Source of the DNA: Spongilla lacustris
Taxonomy: Eukaryota > Porifera > Demospongiae > Spongillida > Spongillidae
Assembly: GCA_949361645.1 (NCBI GenBank)
Contig: OX442417.1
Span: 17,711,323 to 17,775,322 of the forward strand
DNA: 64,000 bases
Direction of reading: 5' to 3'
In this document: positions 43,301 through 52,642 of the stretch, piece by piece
How positions within the stretch are numbered: the first letter of the stretch is position 1
Layout: each line of letters starts with the position of its first letter
Program-made: the position numbers and the translations under genes
Notes under the pieces: model-generated
Databases searched by the model: none
Told to the model about the DNA's origin: nothing
Seen by the model: only the letters and a program-made list of their open reading frames with translations

Positions 43301-44481
43301 GCGTGGCTGTAGTGGTGGGCATGACCGTGGGTGTGGCTGAAATAGTGGTGGTTGGCTTGTTCTCTTCATATGATGTCACCAGTTTACGCCTTCTATCTGA
43401 CTGTGTGGATTTTTGTGGTTGTGTTGTCATGGTTGTGTTGCCATAGTTTTCTCTGGTTGTGTTGCCATGGTTTTCTCTGGTTATGTTGCCATGGTTTTCT
43501 CTGGTTGTGTTGCCATGGTTTTCTCTGGTTGTGTTGCCATGGTTTTCTCTGGTTGTGTTGCCATGGTTTTCTCTGGTTGTGTTGCCATGGTTTTCTCTGG
43601 TTGTGTTGCCATGGTTTTCTCTGGTTGTGTTGCCATGGTTTTCTCTGGTTGTGTTGCCATGGTTTTCTCTGGTTGTGTTGCCATAGGTTTCTCTGATTGT
43701 GATTGTGTTGCCATGGTTTTCTCTGGTTGTGTTACCATGGTTTTAGTTGATGACAGTGTCATGCTTCTCTCTGGTTGGGTAGCTACACATACAGTTAAAT
43801 ATGCATGTATTCCACCCTCCTTCCCCTCCCCTTTCCTCCCCTTTGTCTATCTCTCATTACAGCATTATGGGGGAGGGGAAAGGGACAATTTAACCTATTA
43901 CTTTAATTGGACACTAGCAAAATTGGATCACCTGGGGCTGGGGAGGAGTCACTTTACAGTGACTAACACATATTATAAGAATCAATTTATACACTTTTCC
44001 TGGAATTGCAAGTTATACTGAAAATCAGTTTATTGGAAGGCCATGAGGTGTGCACTATTTGGGGAATTAGATTTCCTCCTCTCCTTTACCAACGTGTTCC
44101 CAATAATTTCCCCTTATTCCATCTCATGAATCTCCCTCCTTCCACTTCTCCTCACCCTCCTCCCTCTTCTCTCCCTCCCCTTACCTCCTCATGCCCTCCC
44201 CTCTCCATCCGTCCCCTCTTTCCCTCATTCCTCTCCTCTCCATCCCTCTCCTACCTCAACTAACTTCTCCCCTCTCCTCCCTCCCCCCTCCTCCCCTACC
44301 CATGATCATCCTCTTCAGCTATTGCCTCATTCTTAACAGCTGTCCTGTTCCTAGTAGATCCACCAGGCCTCAAGGCCCCCCTGCGCTGCAACTTAGGCCC
44401 CTCCTCCCCAGTCCCACTGTCTGCAGGCGTGGTCTGGGAACCAGACGGATTGAGTGTCTGAGAACCAGAGAGACTTTGTGC
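40398..44481 (-). CDS. RUSC-like adaptor (RUN + SH3), copy 2, multi-exon
   Basis: Supported exons in minus order: 44300-44481 (Ser/Gln-rich, LQRRGALRPGGSTRNRT); about 43040-43430 (Thr/Pro-rich, then KPVVPIDVRTPNMLKIVLLQ); 42267-42840 and 41896-42047 (RUN domain; join gives NQKDTLNRHYQPTSF); about 41075-41335 (linker, QTSLDGLLGSWTSATAGWFK); 40626-40736 (Pro-rich); and 40398-40572 (SH3: LPFQKGDILILKGHINQEWY, then GIVPANFVRLID, stop TAA). RUN domains bind small GTPases of the Rab/Rap type and SH3 binds Pro-rich ligands; RUSC proteins link vesicle traffic and signalling at membranes. Odd: the Pro-rich exon needs a frame correction of one base (also in copy 1), the join of the first two exons is out of phase as I set it, and the start codon is not certain. 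Domain identity is firm; full gene integrity is not. Confidence 0.6.
40772..41024. mobile_element. MITE in RUSC-like intron, copy 2
   Basis: Counterpart of 34513-34762. The left end is intact (TACATGGGCGTACGAAAGG); the right end is diverged (GCGTACGGCCGTGCA). Confidence 0.65.
41425..41770. repeat. 22-bp minisatellite CTAACTCCTGTATCTAACATTG, copy 2
   Basis: About 16 copies, more regular than in copy 1. Confidence 0.9.
42055..42185. repeat. Minisatellite GATGATGTAATGGTGGGA, copy 2
   Basis: About six units in the RUN intron. The right end continues into unique sequence absent from copy 1. Confidence 0.85.
43440..43745 (-). repeat. 24-bp coding-type minisatellite (MATQPEKT)n
   Basis: About 12 units of 24 bp. 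On minus each reads MATQPEKT, in line with the Thr/Pro/Gln-rich start of the next exon (MTTQPQKSTQS). One unit near 43478-43490 has TAA in place of CAA, and the last unit is 14 bp instead of 24, which shifts the frame. If this array is exonic, the allele is broken upstream of the ATG at 43430; otherwise translation may start at 43430. Confidence 0.75.
44040..44300. repeat. CT-rich tract
   Basis: C/T-rich + strand (TCCCTCCTTCC types) forming the intron after the exon 44300-44481. No gene. Confidence 0.7.
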
Positions 44482-44564
44482 CTGGGAACCGAACAAGACA
44501 TGAACTAAGTTACATAAATGCACGCACACACCCCATACCACACACTATACCACTAGAAGGGCGG

Positions 44565-44599
44565 GCCCTACCACCGCGTTTGGTCGGGTGGTAGGGCGT
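44565..44599. repeat. Short hairpin GCCCTACCACC / GGTGGTAGGGC
   Basis: Perfect 11-bp inverted repeat with a 12-bp spacer in intergenic DNA. Confidence 0.7.
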
Positions 44600-44819
44600 C
44601 AAGCCTATACCAAGATTTGTGCAGAACAGTTTTGTAATATATGCTGTGAATATCATTATATTATATATACACATTTAAGTGATAATTGTGTGGTTTACCA
44701 CCGCTGTACCAAAATCTTACATGTCACCACTACAACTATAGAATAGCCCTGATCTTGCTCTAACATCCTGTCGAATGACGCTGGTAAGCAAGCATAGCAC
44801 AAACTCAGCCTCGGCACTC

Positions 44820-45110
44820 TCGCACGTGCACCACCACACCACACCACTCTTCGTGCGGAGACCTACACTGGTGTAGCGTGCGTAGTACGCGCCGCTCAGC
44901 AGAGACTCCCAAAAAACAAACATTAATTGACAAGTGAAGGAAAGAAGGGGGAGGTGGCTAAAATGCGGGGGAGCCCCTACTAATACACGCTGCTTTGAAC
45001 ACGTGTTGCAATTGAATTGACACTACTTTGAACGTTTGCCTGTAAGCATGTATGCAAGCTGCATGCTAAGGGGAGGGCCATAGGGGGTCCAATATTGGGC
45101 TATTCCATTA
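44820..45110. repeat. Two-copy dispersed repeat, copy at 44.8 kb
   Basis: Partner of 22710-23060; same orientation and landmark order. Confidence 0.6.
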
Positions 45111-45179
45111 TTAAATTGTACAGCCCTACAGAAGACAAAAATTTGTGTCCTGGGGTCATGTTTAATATTTGTCCAGGGG

Positions 45180-45955
45180 GCATGTATGGGGTGCTAACAG
45201 GTGTGTGTCCCATGGGGAGCGATGTGAGCCGTCCGGGGTAGTCTAGGTGCTAAGGTGTGAGTCCTAGGGAGAGCAATGCCCTCCGTCCAGGGTACACTTG
45301 GGGTTAAAGTGTGTGTCCTGGGGGAGCCATGCCAGTTGTCCAGGGTACTCTAGGGGTTAAGATGTGTGTCCTAGGGGGAGCCATGCCAGTTGTCCAGGGT
45401 ACTCTAGGGGTTAAGGTGTGTGTCCTGGGGGGAGCCATGCCAGTTGTCCAGGGTACTCTAAGGGTTAAGGTGTGTGTCCTGGGGGGATCCATGCCAGTTG
45501 TCCAGGGTACTCTAAGGGTTAAGATGTGTGTCCTGAAGGGAGCCATGCCGGTTGTCCAGGGTACTCTAGGGGTTAACATGTGTGTCCTGGGGGGAGCCAT
45601 GCCAGTTGTCCGGGGTACTCTGGGGGTTAAGGTGTGTGTCCTGGGGGGAGCCATGCCAGTTGTCCAGGGTACTCTAAGGGTTAAGGTGTGTGTCCTGGGG
45701 GGAGCCATGCCAGTTGTCCGGGGTACTCTAGGGGTTAAGATGTGTGTCCTGAAGGGAGCCATGCCGGTTGTCCAGTGTACTCTAGGGGTTAACATGTGTG
45801 TCCTGGGGGGAGCCATGCCAGTTGTCCAGGGTACTCTAGGGGTTAAGGTGTGTGTCTTGGGGGGAGCCATGCCAGTTGTCCGGGGTACTCTAGGGGTTAA
45901 GATGTGTGTCCTGAAGGGAGCCATGCCGGTTGTCCAGTGTACTCTAGGGGTGTGT
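45180..45955. repeat. 54-bp minisatellite, open in frame on both strands
   Basis: About 13 copies of a 54-bp unit with GGGAGCCATGCCAGTTGTCC and AGGGTACTCTAGGGGTTAAG. Because the unit is 18 codons without stops, a 220-codon + ORF (VCVLGGAMPVVQGTLGVK repeated) and a 230-codon - ORF exist. No signal peptide, flanking exon or codon bias supports either as a protein. Confidence 0.9.
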
Positions 45956-46484
45956 AGGATTGGCTGCAGATAGTGGTGCAGAAAGTACGTGAACAAGGTA
46001 TATATGGTTCGCAGGTATAGTAATGCTATAATACTTTCAATCCTACATTTTTACAACAGAACAACCCTCTGCAACTCGATCATATATTTGCATGAACTTG
46101 TTATGCAAAAAATGAAATACAAATATATTAGGGAATTTAAATTCGTCACGTTCATTCAAACAGTACAGCACTAGGTTATATACGGTCACTATTCATTCCA
46201 ATGCCTGGGATCTTTGCTGTGCTTGCAGGCTCACCTATGTACAGAACTGATTTCTCGGCATATACTTAGCCACCTATTCCTCAGCCTTTTGGGCCACACC
46301 CACTCTGATGACGTGTGCAAAAAGCGTGAATAAACGGAGCAATGGATGCAACATACGTATGTCACAAATACCAAATTACCAAATGTAGGATTGAAAGTAT
46401 TTTAGCATTACTATACCTGTGAACCATATTTACCTTGTTCACGTGTGCTTTTTGCACCACTAGCTGCAGCCAATCCTACATCCT
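45953..46484. mobile_element. MITE with ~100-bp terminal inverted repeats
   Basis: The left end TGTAGGATTGGCTGCAGATA and the right end CTAGCTGCAGCCAATCCTACA mirror each other. The match continues through GTGAACAAGGTATATATGGT and GTATAGTAATGCTA with few mismatches. Interior of about 330 bp has no coding. It abuts or interrupts the end of the 54-bp minisatellite. Confidence 0.8.
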
Positions 46485-46809
46485 TGGCTTTACATTTCTT
46501 TTAAAGAAATTTTTTAATTACTTGTAGCTCTACAGTTGGCCTTAATCAGTGACATGTTCATAAAGATTTCTAATGACCCTGTTTTGTTTTGATGCAGAGC
46601 ATGCGAGAGTATGTTGTGCTTCTTACATAAACAAGTTGATTATTCACGTTCAACTACACCCATGGCTTCACCCAATGAAGTTGCAGTCTCTAGAAATGGC
46701 AAATGAGACTATTCAAAATCACAGCACCATGACTTCACCCAACAGCCCTTTGCATTTAAGATCAGACGTGCGATAAACATCACTTCCGGAGTAAAACCTG
46801 CAGCGGTTG

Positions 46810-46817
46810 CCTATAGT
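46810..46817. other. hAT target site duplication CCTATAGT, left
   Basis: Identical 8 bp at 50681-50688; an 8-bp duplication is the hallmark length of hAT insertion. Confidence 0.85.
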
Positions 46818-47097
46818 CAGGGTTGCCGAAAGTCAGGCCAGGGTCCGGCCTGTGACTGGCCAGCCTGACAGCCCCGGCCTGCCAGACCGGAAAATAAAAT
46901 TAAACACGTTTATTAATATATTCATAGCTGATTTACCACCTAATTTTAATTAGATCGCTACACATGTCTATGAATGCTGCTTCAGATTTGTGTTCCACTT
47001 CAGCTACTCTCCCTTTGTCAGCTGTGCTTCCCCTCCAACTCCGACCATTGGATATATAATCCAGATGAGCTCATAAAGCTCCCACAATGTTGGAAAC

Positions 47098-47288
47098 AAA
47101 ACAGCAACTCTGCCTCCGTTATTTGGTCGCATTTTAAAGTGCACAGACTCCATGCCTTTATGGAAAAGAACGATGCTGTGTATGCTGACAAAGCATAGTG
47201 CGATTACTGCCACAGGCCCTATGTCAGGGAGCACTCTACTCTCCTTCGGCATCTACAACGGCATCATAAAGAGCAGCTGTCCAATTAA
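47098..47288 (+). pseudogene. BED-type zinc finger remnant of hAT transposase
   Basis: The + frame gives SVIWSHFKVHRLHAFMEK, NDAVYADKA, a TAG stop, CDYCHRPYVREHSTLL, RHLQRHHKEQLSN, stop. A W/F block, then CxxC and HxxxHH, is the BED finger layout found at the N-terminus of hAT transposases. The in-frame TAG and the absence of the catalytic part make it a relic. Confidence 0.65.
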
Positions 47289-48409
47289 GCCATGTGGTCA
47301 AAGCGATTCCCCTTTTGCTTTGGCCCACAATAAGAAACAGAAAGCTAAAAGGGCTCAACTTGAGAAATATTTTACAATGAAGGTCCCCCCTTTAACAAAG
47401 GATGAACATGACAATGCCATACAATTTCTGGTGCATGCATGGTATTAATTACCGTATACTGTACAACTACAGTACAGCAAGCAAGCCCCCCTTTAATAAT
47501 TCACTGGAATCATCTTAGTTAGTGGACAGATCCCGGCCTGTCAGGCCAGGGTCCAACCTGTGGCAGGCCACACTGAAAGGGGGTCATTCTAGGCTAATTT
47601 GTACCACCTAAATCTCATTTTCTAACGCCACTTCCCATATATATTCTCCTATATAAAAAACACAAAATCACTTAATATATGCATACCCCAAGTTGTACCG
47701 TTTATTAACTATAACCTTCTGAATAATTAATTTTCGGGGCAACTTGGACCTGTTTAGAATAGAATTGCTTGGCCATTAAAATCTATATGTTAGGTGTTTT
47801 GGTATACATTTATGGATGTTATGTTGATACACGTAGTAGTGATGGAATTTATAAGAACTGGTATATTGGGGTTTAATAAGTAATGAATTTGTGATCAGTT
47901 TTGCTGTTTCAGAAAATAACATCATCCATTTTTCACCAAACTTTTACAGTGGGTAGATGCTAGTACCAATAGGGTACTTAGCTAATCAGATGTGCGGGAT
48001 TCTCATGCACTCGTCTGGGACACCACTTCAAACGCTGGCAGCCATCTTTAATCCCCATCATAATTCAAGTGTTTGTTTAGTGTGTTTTCAGAGCCACTAA
48101 GAGGTGTTAGGACCAAAATTGTTATAGAAAACCAACAGAGTTTACACTAAATGTTTAGCTATCTAAACTGTTTACAGTAATCTTGCTTGCAGAGCAAGGC
48201 TGGCTTCTTGCATGTCCTTTCTTGTCAGAGTGTAGGTTCTACCTGCATGTGGCTGTCACCGGATTGACAAGGGTTAGGACATCAGAGGGATCAACGTCCA
48301 CGACATCCTGTCTCACAGGGTAGACAAATGAAGCTGATGGTATGCGCAGATGTAGAAATGTCACTGTGATAGCACGTAGGGATGTGTCAACATTAAGAAC
48401 ATATCCAAG

Positions 48410-48952
48410 TCAGCATGATGCATCATATGCAACAGTGACATAACCTCGTATGTCTCCTAATGGTAGGGTGTTGACAACCTCTGCTACTGCCACCTTTTCA
48501 GTCCGTGAACAGGTACTGTTTGAGAAGGACCTCACTTCTACTGTGTTGGCAGGGATAGGAATGACACTGTGAAGCTGATGAGTTCCAGGCACTGTTTTAC
48601 TGCTCTTCATACGATCATCCAGTAGTCTGGCTTCGTGCTCATGCTCACCAGCAGTCACAAAGCCAAAGTGCATGCCTTTGATGATGCTCACAGCAAAATC
48701 ATACAGCTGTCGTGCCGTGAGTATGTGATGTTCATATATATGCTGAAGGCTGGCTCTTGTGGCAAGCCGCTTTAGGGTCCCTCCAGCTCCAGCTCCAGCA
48801 GACTTGCCATGAGACGTGGCAAAGAAGTGCCACTCTGCCCTTACCCCAAAGTCTTCAAAATGGTGGCACAGATTATGAAAGTTCTTGCAGTTTTTGTACT
48901 GGGCGGCGCATCCATCTGACACATAAAAAAATCGTTTCTGGCTACTTCCCAT
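48410..48952 (-). pseudogene. Transposase-like C-terminal part, left arm
   Basis: Reads RFFYVSDGCAAQYKNCKNFH, HFEDFGVRAEWHFFATSHGK, then SAGAGAGGTLKRLATRASLQ. This belongs to a family of transposon-borne proteins widespread in marine invertebrates, usually with SDGxAxQYKN and an Asp in the GK-DGxGG-KR block. Here the Asp position is Ala/Gly (SAGAGAGG). The frame stops at a TGA where relatives have Trp (SC-stop-LGYVLNVD) and is open beyond to about 48239. The 5' half is absent. A handful of residues differ from the right arm. Confidence 0.65.
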
Positions 48953-49095
48953 TGTATTGCTCAGTTAGAAAAGAGATTAGTTTTTTTTTTCTGGAAAAGA
49001 TGAACTGCGAATGCTGTGTGCACTCTGATATGATGATGTAGCACAAAAGGATGAATGGTTGCCGATGAGGGGAACTCACCAGTCTGTGCTACATC

Positions 49096-49981
49096 GTGAC
49101 TGGTGAGTTCCCCTCATCGGCAACCATTCATCCTTTTGTATGCTACTATCGTGACAAAGGGGAACTCACCAGTCTGTGCTACATCATCATATCAGAGTGC
49201 ACACAGCATGCGCAGTTCATCTTTTCCAGAAAAAAAAAACTAATCTCTTTTCTAACTGAGCAATACAATGGGAAGTAGCCAGAAAAGATTTTTTTATGTG
49301 TCAGATGGATGCGCCGCCCAGTACAAAAACTGCAAGAACTTTCATAATCTGTGCCACCATTTTGAAGACTTTGGGGTAAGGGCAGAGTGGCACTTCTTTG
49401 CCACGTCTCATGGCAAGTCTGCTGGAGCTGGAGCTGGAGGGACCCTAAAGCGGCTTACCACAAGAGCCAGCCTTCAGCATATAAATGAACATCACATACT
49501 CACGGCACGACAGCTGTATGATTTTGCTGTGAGCAACATCAAAGGCATGCACTTTGGCTTTACGACTGCTGGTGAACATGAGCACGAAGCCAGACTACTG
49601 GATGATCGTATGAAGAGCAGTAAAACAGTGCCTGGAACTCATCAGCTTCACAGTGTCATTCCTATCTCTGCCAACACAGTAGAAGTGAGGTCCTTCTCAA
49701 ACAGTACCTGTTCACAGACTGAAAAGGTGGCAGTAGCAGAGGTTGTCAACACCCTACCATTAGGAGACATACGAGGTTATGTCACTGTTGCATATGATGC
49801 ATCATGCTGACTTGGATATGTTCTTAATGTTGACACATCCCTACGTGCTATCACAGTGACATTTCTACATCCGCGCATACCATCAGCTTCATTTGTCTAC
49901 CCTGTGAGACAGGATGTCGTGGACGTTGATCCCTCTGATGTCCTAACCCTTGTCAATCCGGTGACAGCCACATGCAGGTAG
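49096..49981 (+). pseudogene. Transposase-like C-terminal part, right arm
   Basis: The first part (49096-49278) reads SATIHPFVCYYRDKGELTSL, then CYIIISECTQHAQFIF. After a frameshift near 49270 the frame at 49268-49810 continues RFFYVSDGCAAQYKNCKNFH, and after TGA 49808-49810 it continues LGYVLNVDTSLRAITVTFLH to about 49981. The frameshift and TGA are also present in the left arm, so the duplication copied an already broken gene. Confidence 0.65.
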
Positions 49982-50680
49982 AACCTACACTCTGACAAGA
50001 AAGGACATGCAAGAAGCCAGCCTTGCTCTGCAAGCAAGATTACTGTAAACAGTTTAGATAGCTAAACATTTAGTGTAAACTCTGTTGGTTTTCTATAACA
50101 ATTTTGGTCCTAACACCTCTTAGTGGCTCTGAAAACACACTAAACAAACACTTGAATTATGATGGGGATTAAAGATGGCTGCCAGCGTTTGAAGTGGTGT
50201 CCCAGACGAGTGCATGAGAATCCCGCACATCTGATTAGCTAAGTACCCTATTGGTACTAGCATCTACCCACTGTAAAAGTTTGGTGAAAAATGGATGATG
50301 TTATTTTCTGAAACAGCAAAACTGATCACAAATTCATTACTTATTAAACCCCAATATACCAGTTCTTATAAAGTCCATCACTACTAAGTGTATCAACATA
50401 ACATCCATAAATGTATACCAAAACACCTAACATATAGATTTTAATGGCCAAGCAATTCTATTCTAAACAGGTCCAAGTTGCCCCGAAAATTAATTATTCA
50501 GAAGGTTATAGTTAATAAACGGTACAACTTGGGGTATGCATATATTAAGTGATTTTGTGTTTTTTATATAGGAGAATATATATGGGAAGTGGTGTTAGAA
50601 AATGAGATTTAGGTGGTACAAATTAGCCTAGAATGACCCAAGTCCGGCATGGCAGGAAGGGCTGGCCTTCGGCAATCCTG

Positions 50681-50688
50681 CCTATAGT
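50681..50688. other. hAT target site duplication CCTATAGT, right
   Basis: Second copy of the 8-bp duplication. Confidence 0.85.
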
Positions 50689-51234
50689 GATATTGTGTCA
50701 CCTTTGCGGACATTACTGTTCCTGGCCTCATTCTGAGCGATGGGCGATACATGGGGGTGGTAGCTAGAGGTTAAGAAATAAGACAATCACATGCCACAAA
50801 ACTCTTCTCATAAGCAGTGTGGCGAGAAGCATTTGGGTTTGATGAAACCAAGTTGAAGCCATTCTCAAGAGTCTGTTCACACCAGTAGTGGCGATCGAAG
50901 GGGGCCTGATTTGGCCACATCAGCATTGACATCTTCAGCTATCGATCGCCACAGGTGTTAGAAGTGCAGGTACTAGTAATGGTCCACATCGACTATCTTT
51001 GTTAACAAAGTGATGCGAACAGACTCATGAAATGGCTTCAATTAGGCATCATGTTTTTTTTTTCCCCAACACTATCAATATCTAGTAAAGCATCTGTAAA
51101 CTACATGTAACGAGTTTAGTGTTCCTTAATAAGGTTGTATTCCACATTCGGTTCCTTTGCCTTTGCTCTACAAATGTATTGAGATACATTGGCATTTTTG
51201 ACACATCCTTGGCTAACCAAATAACTAGATTTAC
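50689..51234. other. Intergenic, nothing supported
   Basis: No ORF above noise. A repeated GGCGATCGAAG / GCTATCGATCGCCAC inverted motif at about 50891-50952 could form a hairpin. Confidence 0.4.
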
Positions 51235-51790
51235 TGTACACATACAACACACACACACCACACACACAGAGAGCTTCCCTTGTGTTTATTCCTACATGTA
51301 TCATGCCTCCATTACTTCATGAGCCCTAGCATCATCATTGCAAAACTGACAATACGTATAATTTTAAGCTCTATCCAACTTGTGGCTAAAATAAGTCTAC
51401 ATAACATGTAGGCATAGATTTACATGTATACATTTATACAACTACTACTCAGACAATATCTTAGACTGCTGATGCAACCTGGAAACCTTGTCAATAGCTC
51501 ACAGCTTACAGTTCGAATGAACAAATGTGCATGCCTAGCTAAAAAATTATGGCTCAGTCCCAGAACATGTACATGTAGTCTTTTCCCCACTTTGGAAATT
51601 TCTTGTTTCCACAATTGTCCCTTCTAAATCAACATTGTAGCCAAGTGAATTATAATCTAAGATTTATGTATCATGTTAGCATGAGAGTCCTGTGTTTAAT
51701 GGAAGTTGCATGTGTACAACAAACCACTTCAATGGATGCCCCATACTGCTTTGATTATCACAAACCACTCCCAGATATCTCAGATCTGCC
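51235..51790 (+). repeat. Direct repeat, copy 1 (empty-site paralogue)
   Basis: Homologous to 52500-52642 joined to 54170-54680. It spans the CA tract, CATTACTTCATGAGCCCTAG, CATCATTGCAAAACTG, GTCTACATAACATGTAGGCA and CAACCTGGAAACCTTGTCAA. It has no palindrome at the corresponding site. Confidence 0.8.
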
Positions 51791-51899
51791 TATAGCCCTC
51801 ACAAGGTACACACCCCTCTCAATCCTGGTCAATTATCTCATAGTTATCACCCTCCTACAACACTCCCTGTGCATAAAGTATTTCTCTCTGTAGCCCTGA

Positions 51900-52240
51900 C
51901 TGTATGAATATGTATTCAATATTGTTGTGTGCATTATCCTTGTGCCATTTGCTGCTCTTAACCATTAAAATAAGTAGACAGTCCCCTGAGGGACCACTGC
52001 TGAATGGTAAATGGCTACTCTAACGGGGAGGGGTGGGGGGGGGGGGGGGGGGGTGGGGAGAGAGAGATAGTACTAACACCCAGAGGTTGGGTCACACAGC
52101 TAAGGCAACAACCTGTGTTGGCCACTAGGATTACAAATGGTTTGCACCACATTGGTTCAGGCAAGCTAGGGTATGGCAGTCTGAGCATTCACCCCCACAA
52201 TGGCTACATCTGCTAGCCTAGGGTAAGAAGGTATCTCTAG
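51900..52240. repeat. Interspersed repeat, copy 1
   Basis: Shares with 57015-57310 the order CCATTTGCTGCTCTT, GGGTCACACAGCTAAGGCAA / GGGTCACACCGCTGAGGCAA, GCAACAAC, and TGGTTCAGGCAA. Contains a G homopolymer (about 52028-52053). Possibly a SINE-like family, but no tRNA-derived head was recognised. Confidence 0.6.
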
Positions 52241-52496
52241 CCACTTGGAAACTGCCACCAACTGTATAAAGCAGCTAGGAATTTATCATTGTATACAGAA
52301 TGCCTCAGGACCACACCACACCATATGGACAAACCCATACTAACTGCTTACATGTACCTGCTGTTCCTTGACTATGTCCAATTCAAGCTTGTCCTATATT
52401 CTGATTGGGAAGAGGACAATAACCTGTAAAAATAGCATATCATAAATGTACAATAACTTTCATGGTTTGATACCCTACAGTTTATTTACATGTGTG

Positions 52497-52618
<122 letters not shown>

Positions 52619-52638
52619 CTTCTCCACTACTACTTCAT

Positions 52639-52642
52639 ACCA
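52639..52642. other. Target duplication ACCA, left
   Basis: ACCA precedes the palindrome and is repeated after it at 54166-54169. The paralogous unoccupied site at about 51310 supports insertion here. Confidence 0.6.

Larger units (their letters stand above)
47583..50638. mobile_element. 3.06-kb palindromic element with mirrored transposase-like ORFs
   Basis: The two halves (about 1.5 kb each) are near-identical inverted copies around 49094-49110. The ends are GGGTCATTCTAGGCTAATTT and its mirror. Each arm carries one transposase-like ORF reading outward (48410-48952 on -, 49268-49810 on +). The flanks AAG|GGGG... and ...CCC|AAG suggest a 3-bp duplication, not certain. At the centre the arms are not symmetric: the right arm has 36-40 bp more of the coding sequence. 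Confidence 0.85.
46818..50680. mobile_element. hAT element (internally deleted) hosting a nested palindrome
   Basis: The left terminus CAGGGTTGCCGAAAGTCAGG and the right terminus, read inward, CAGGATTGCCGAAGGCCAGC are related. Both ends are flanked by CCTATAGT. The remaining hAT DNA is only about 0.8 kb (46818-47582 and 50639-50680) and contains a BED-finger remnant, so it is a non-autonomous relic. The other 3.06 kb is a separate palindromic element inserted later. Confidence 0.85.

Noticed and set aside
21130..49810. TGA codons at expected Trp positions in two unrelated genes (Ldh2-like and transposase-like), suggesting TGA might code Trp
   Set aside because: Both genes have other stops or frameshifts, and the intact Roc/Death gene uses TGG for Trp and ends in TGA. 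Ordinary G-to-A decay explains it.
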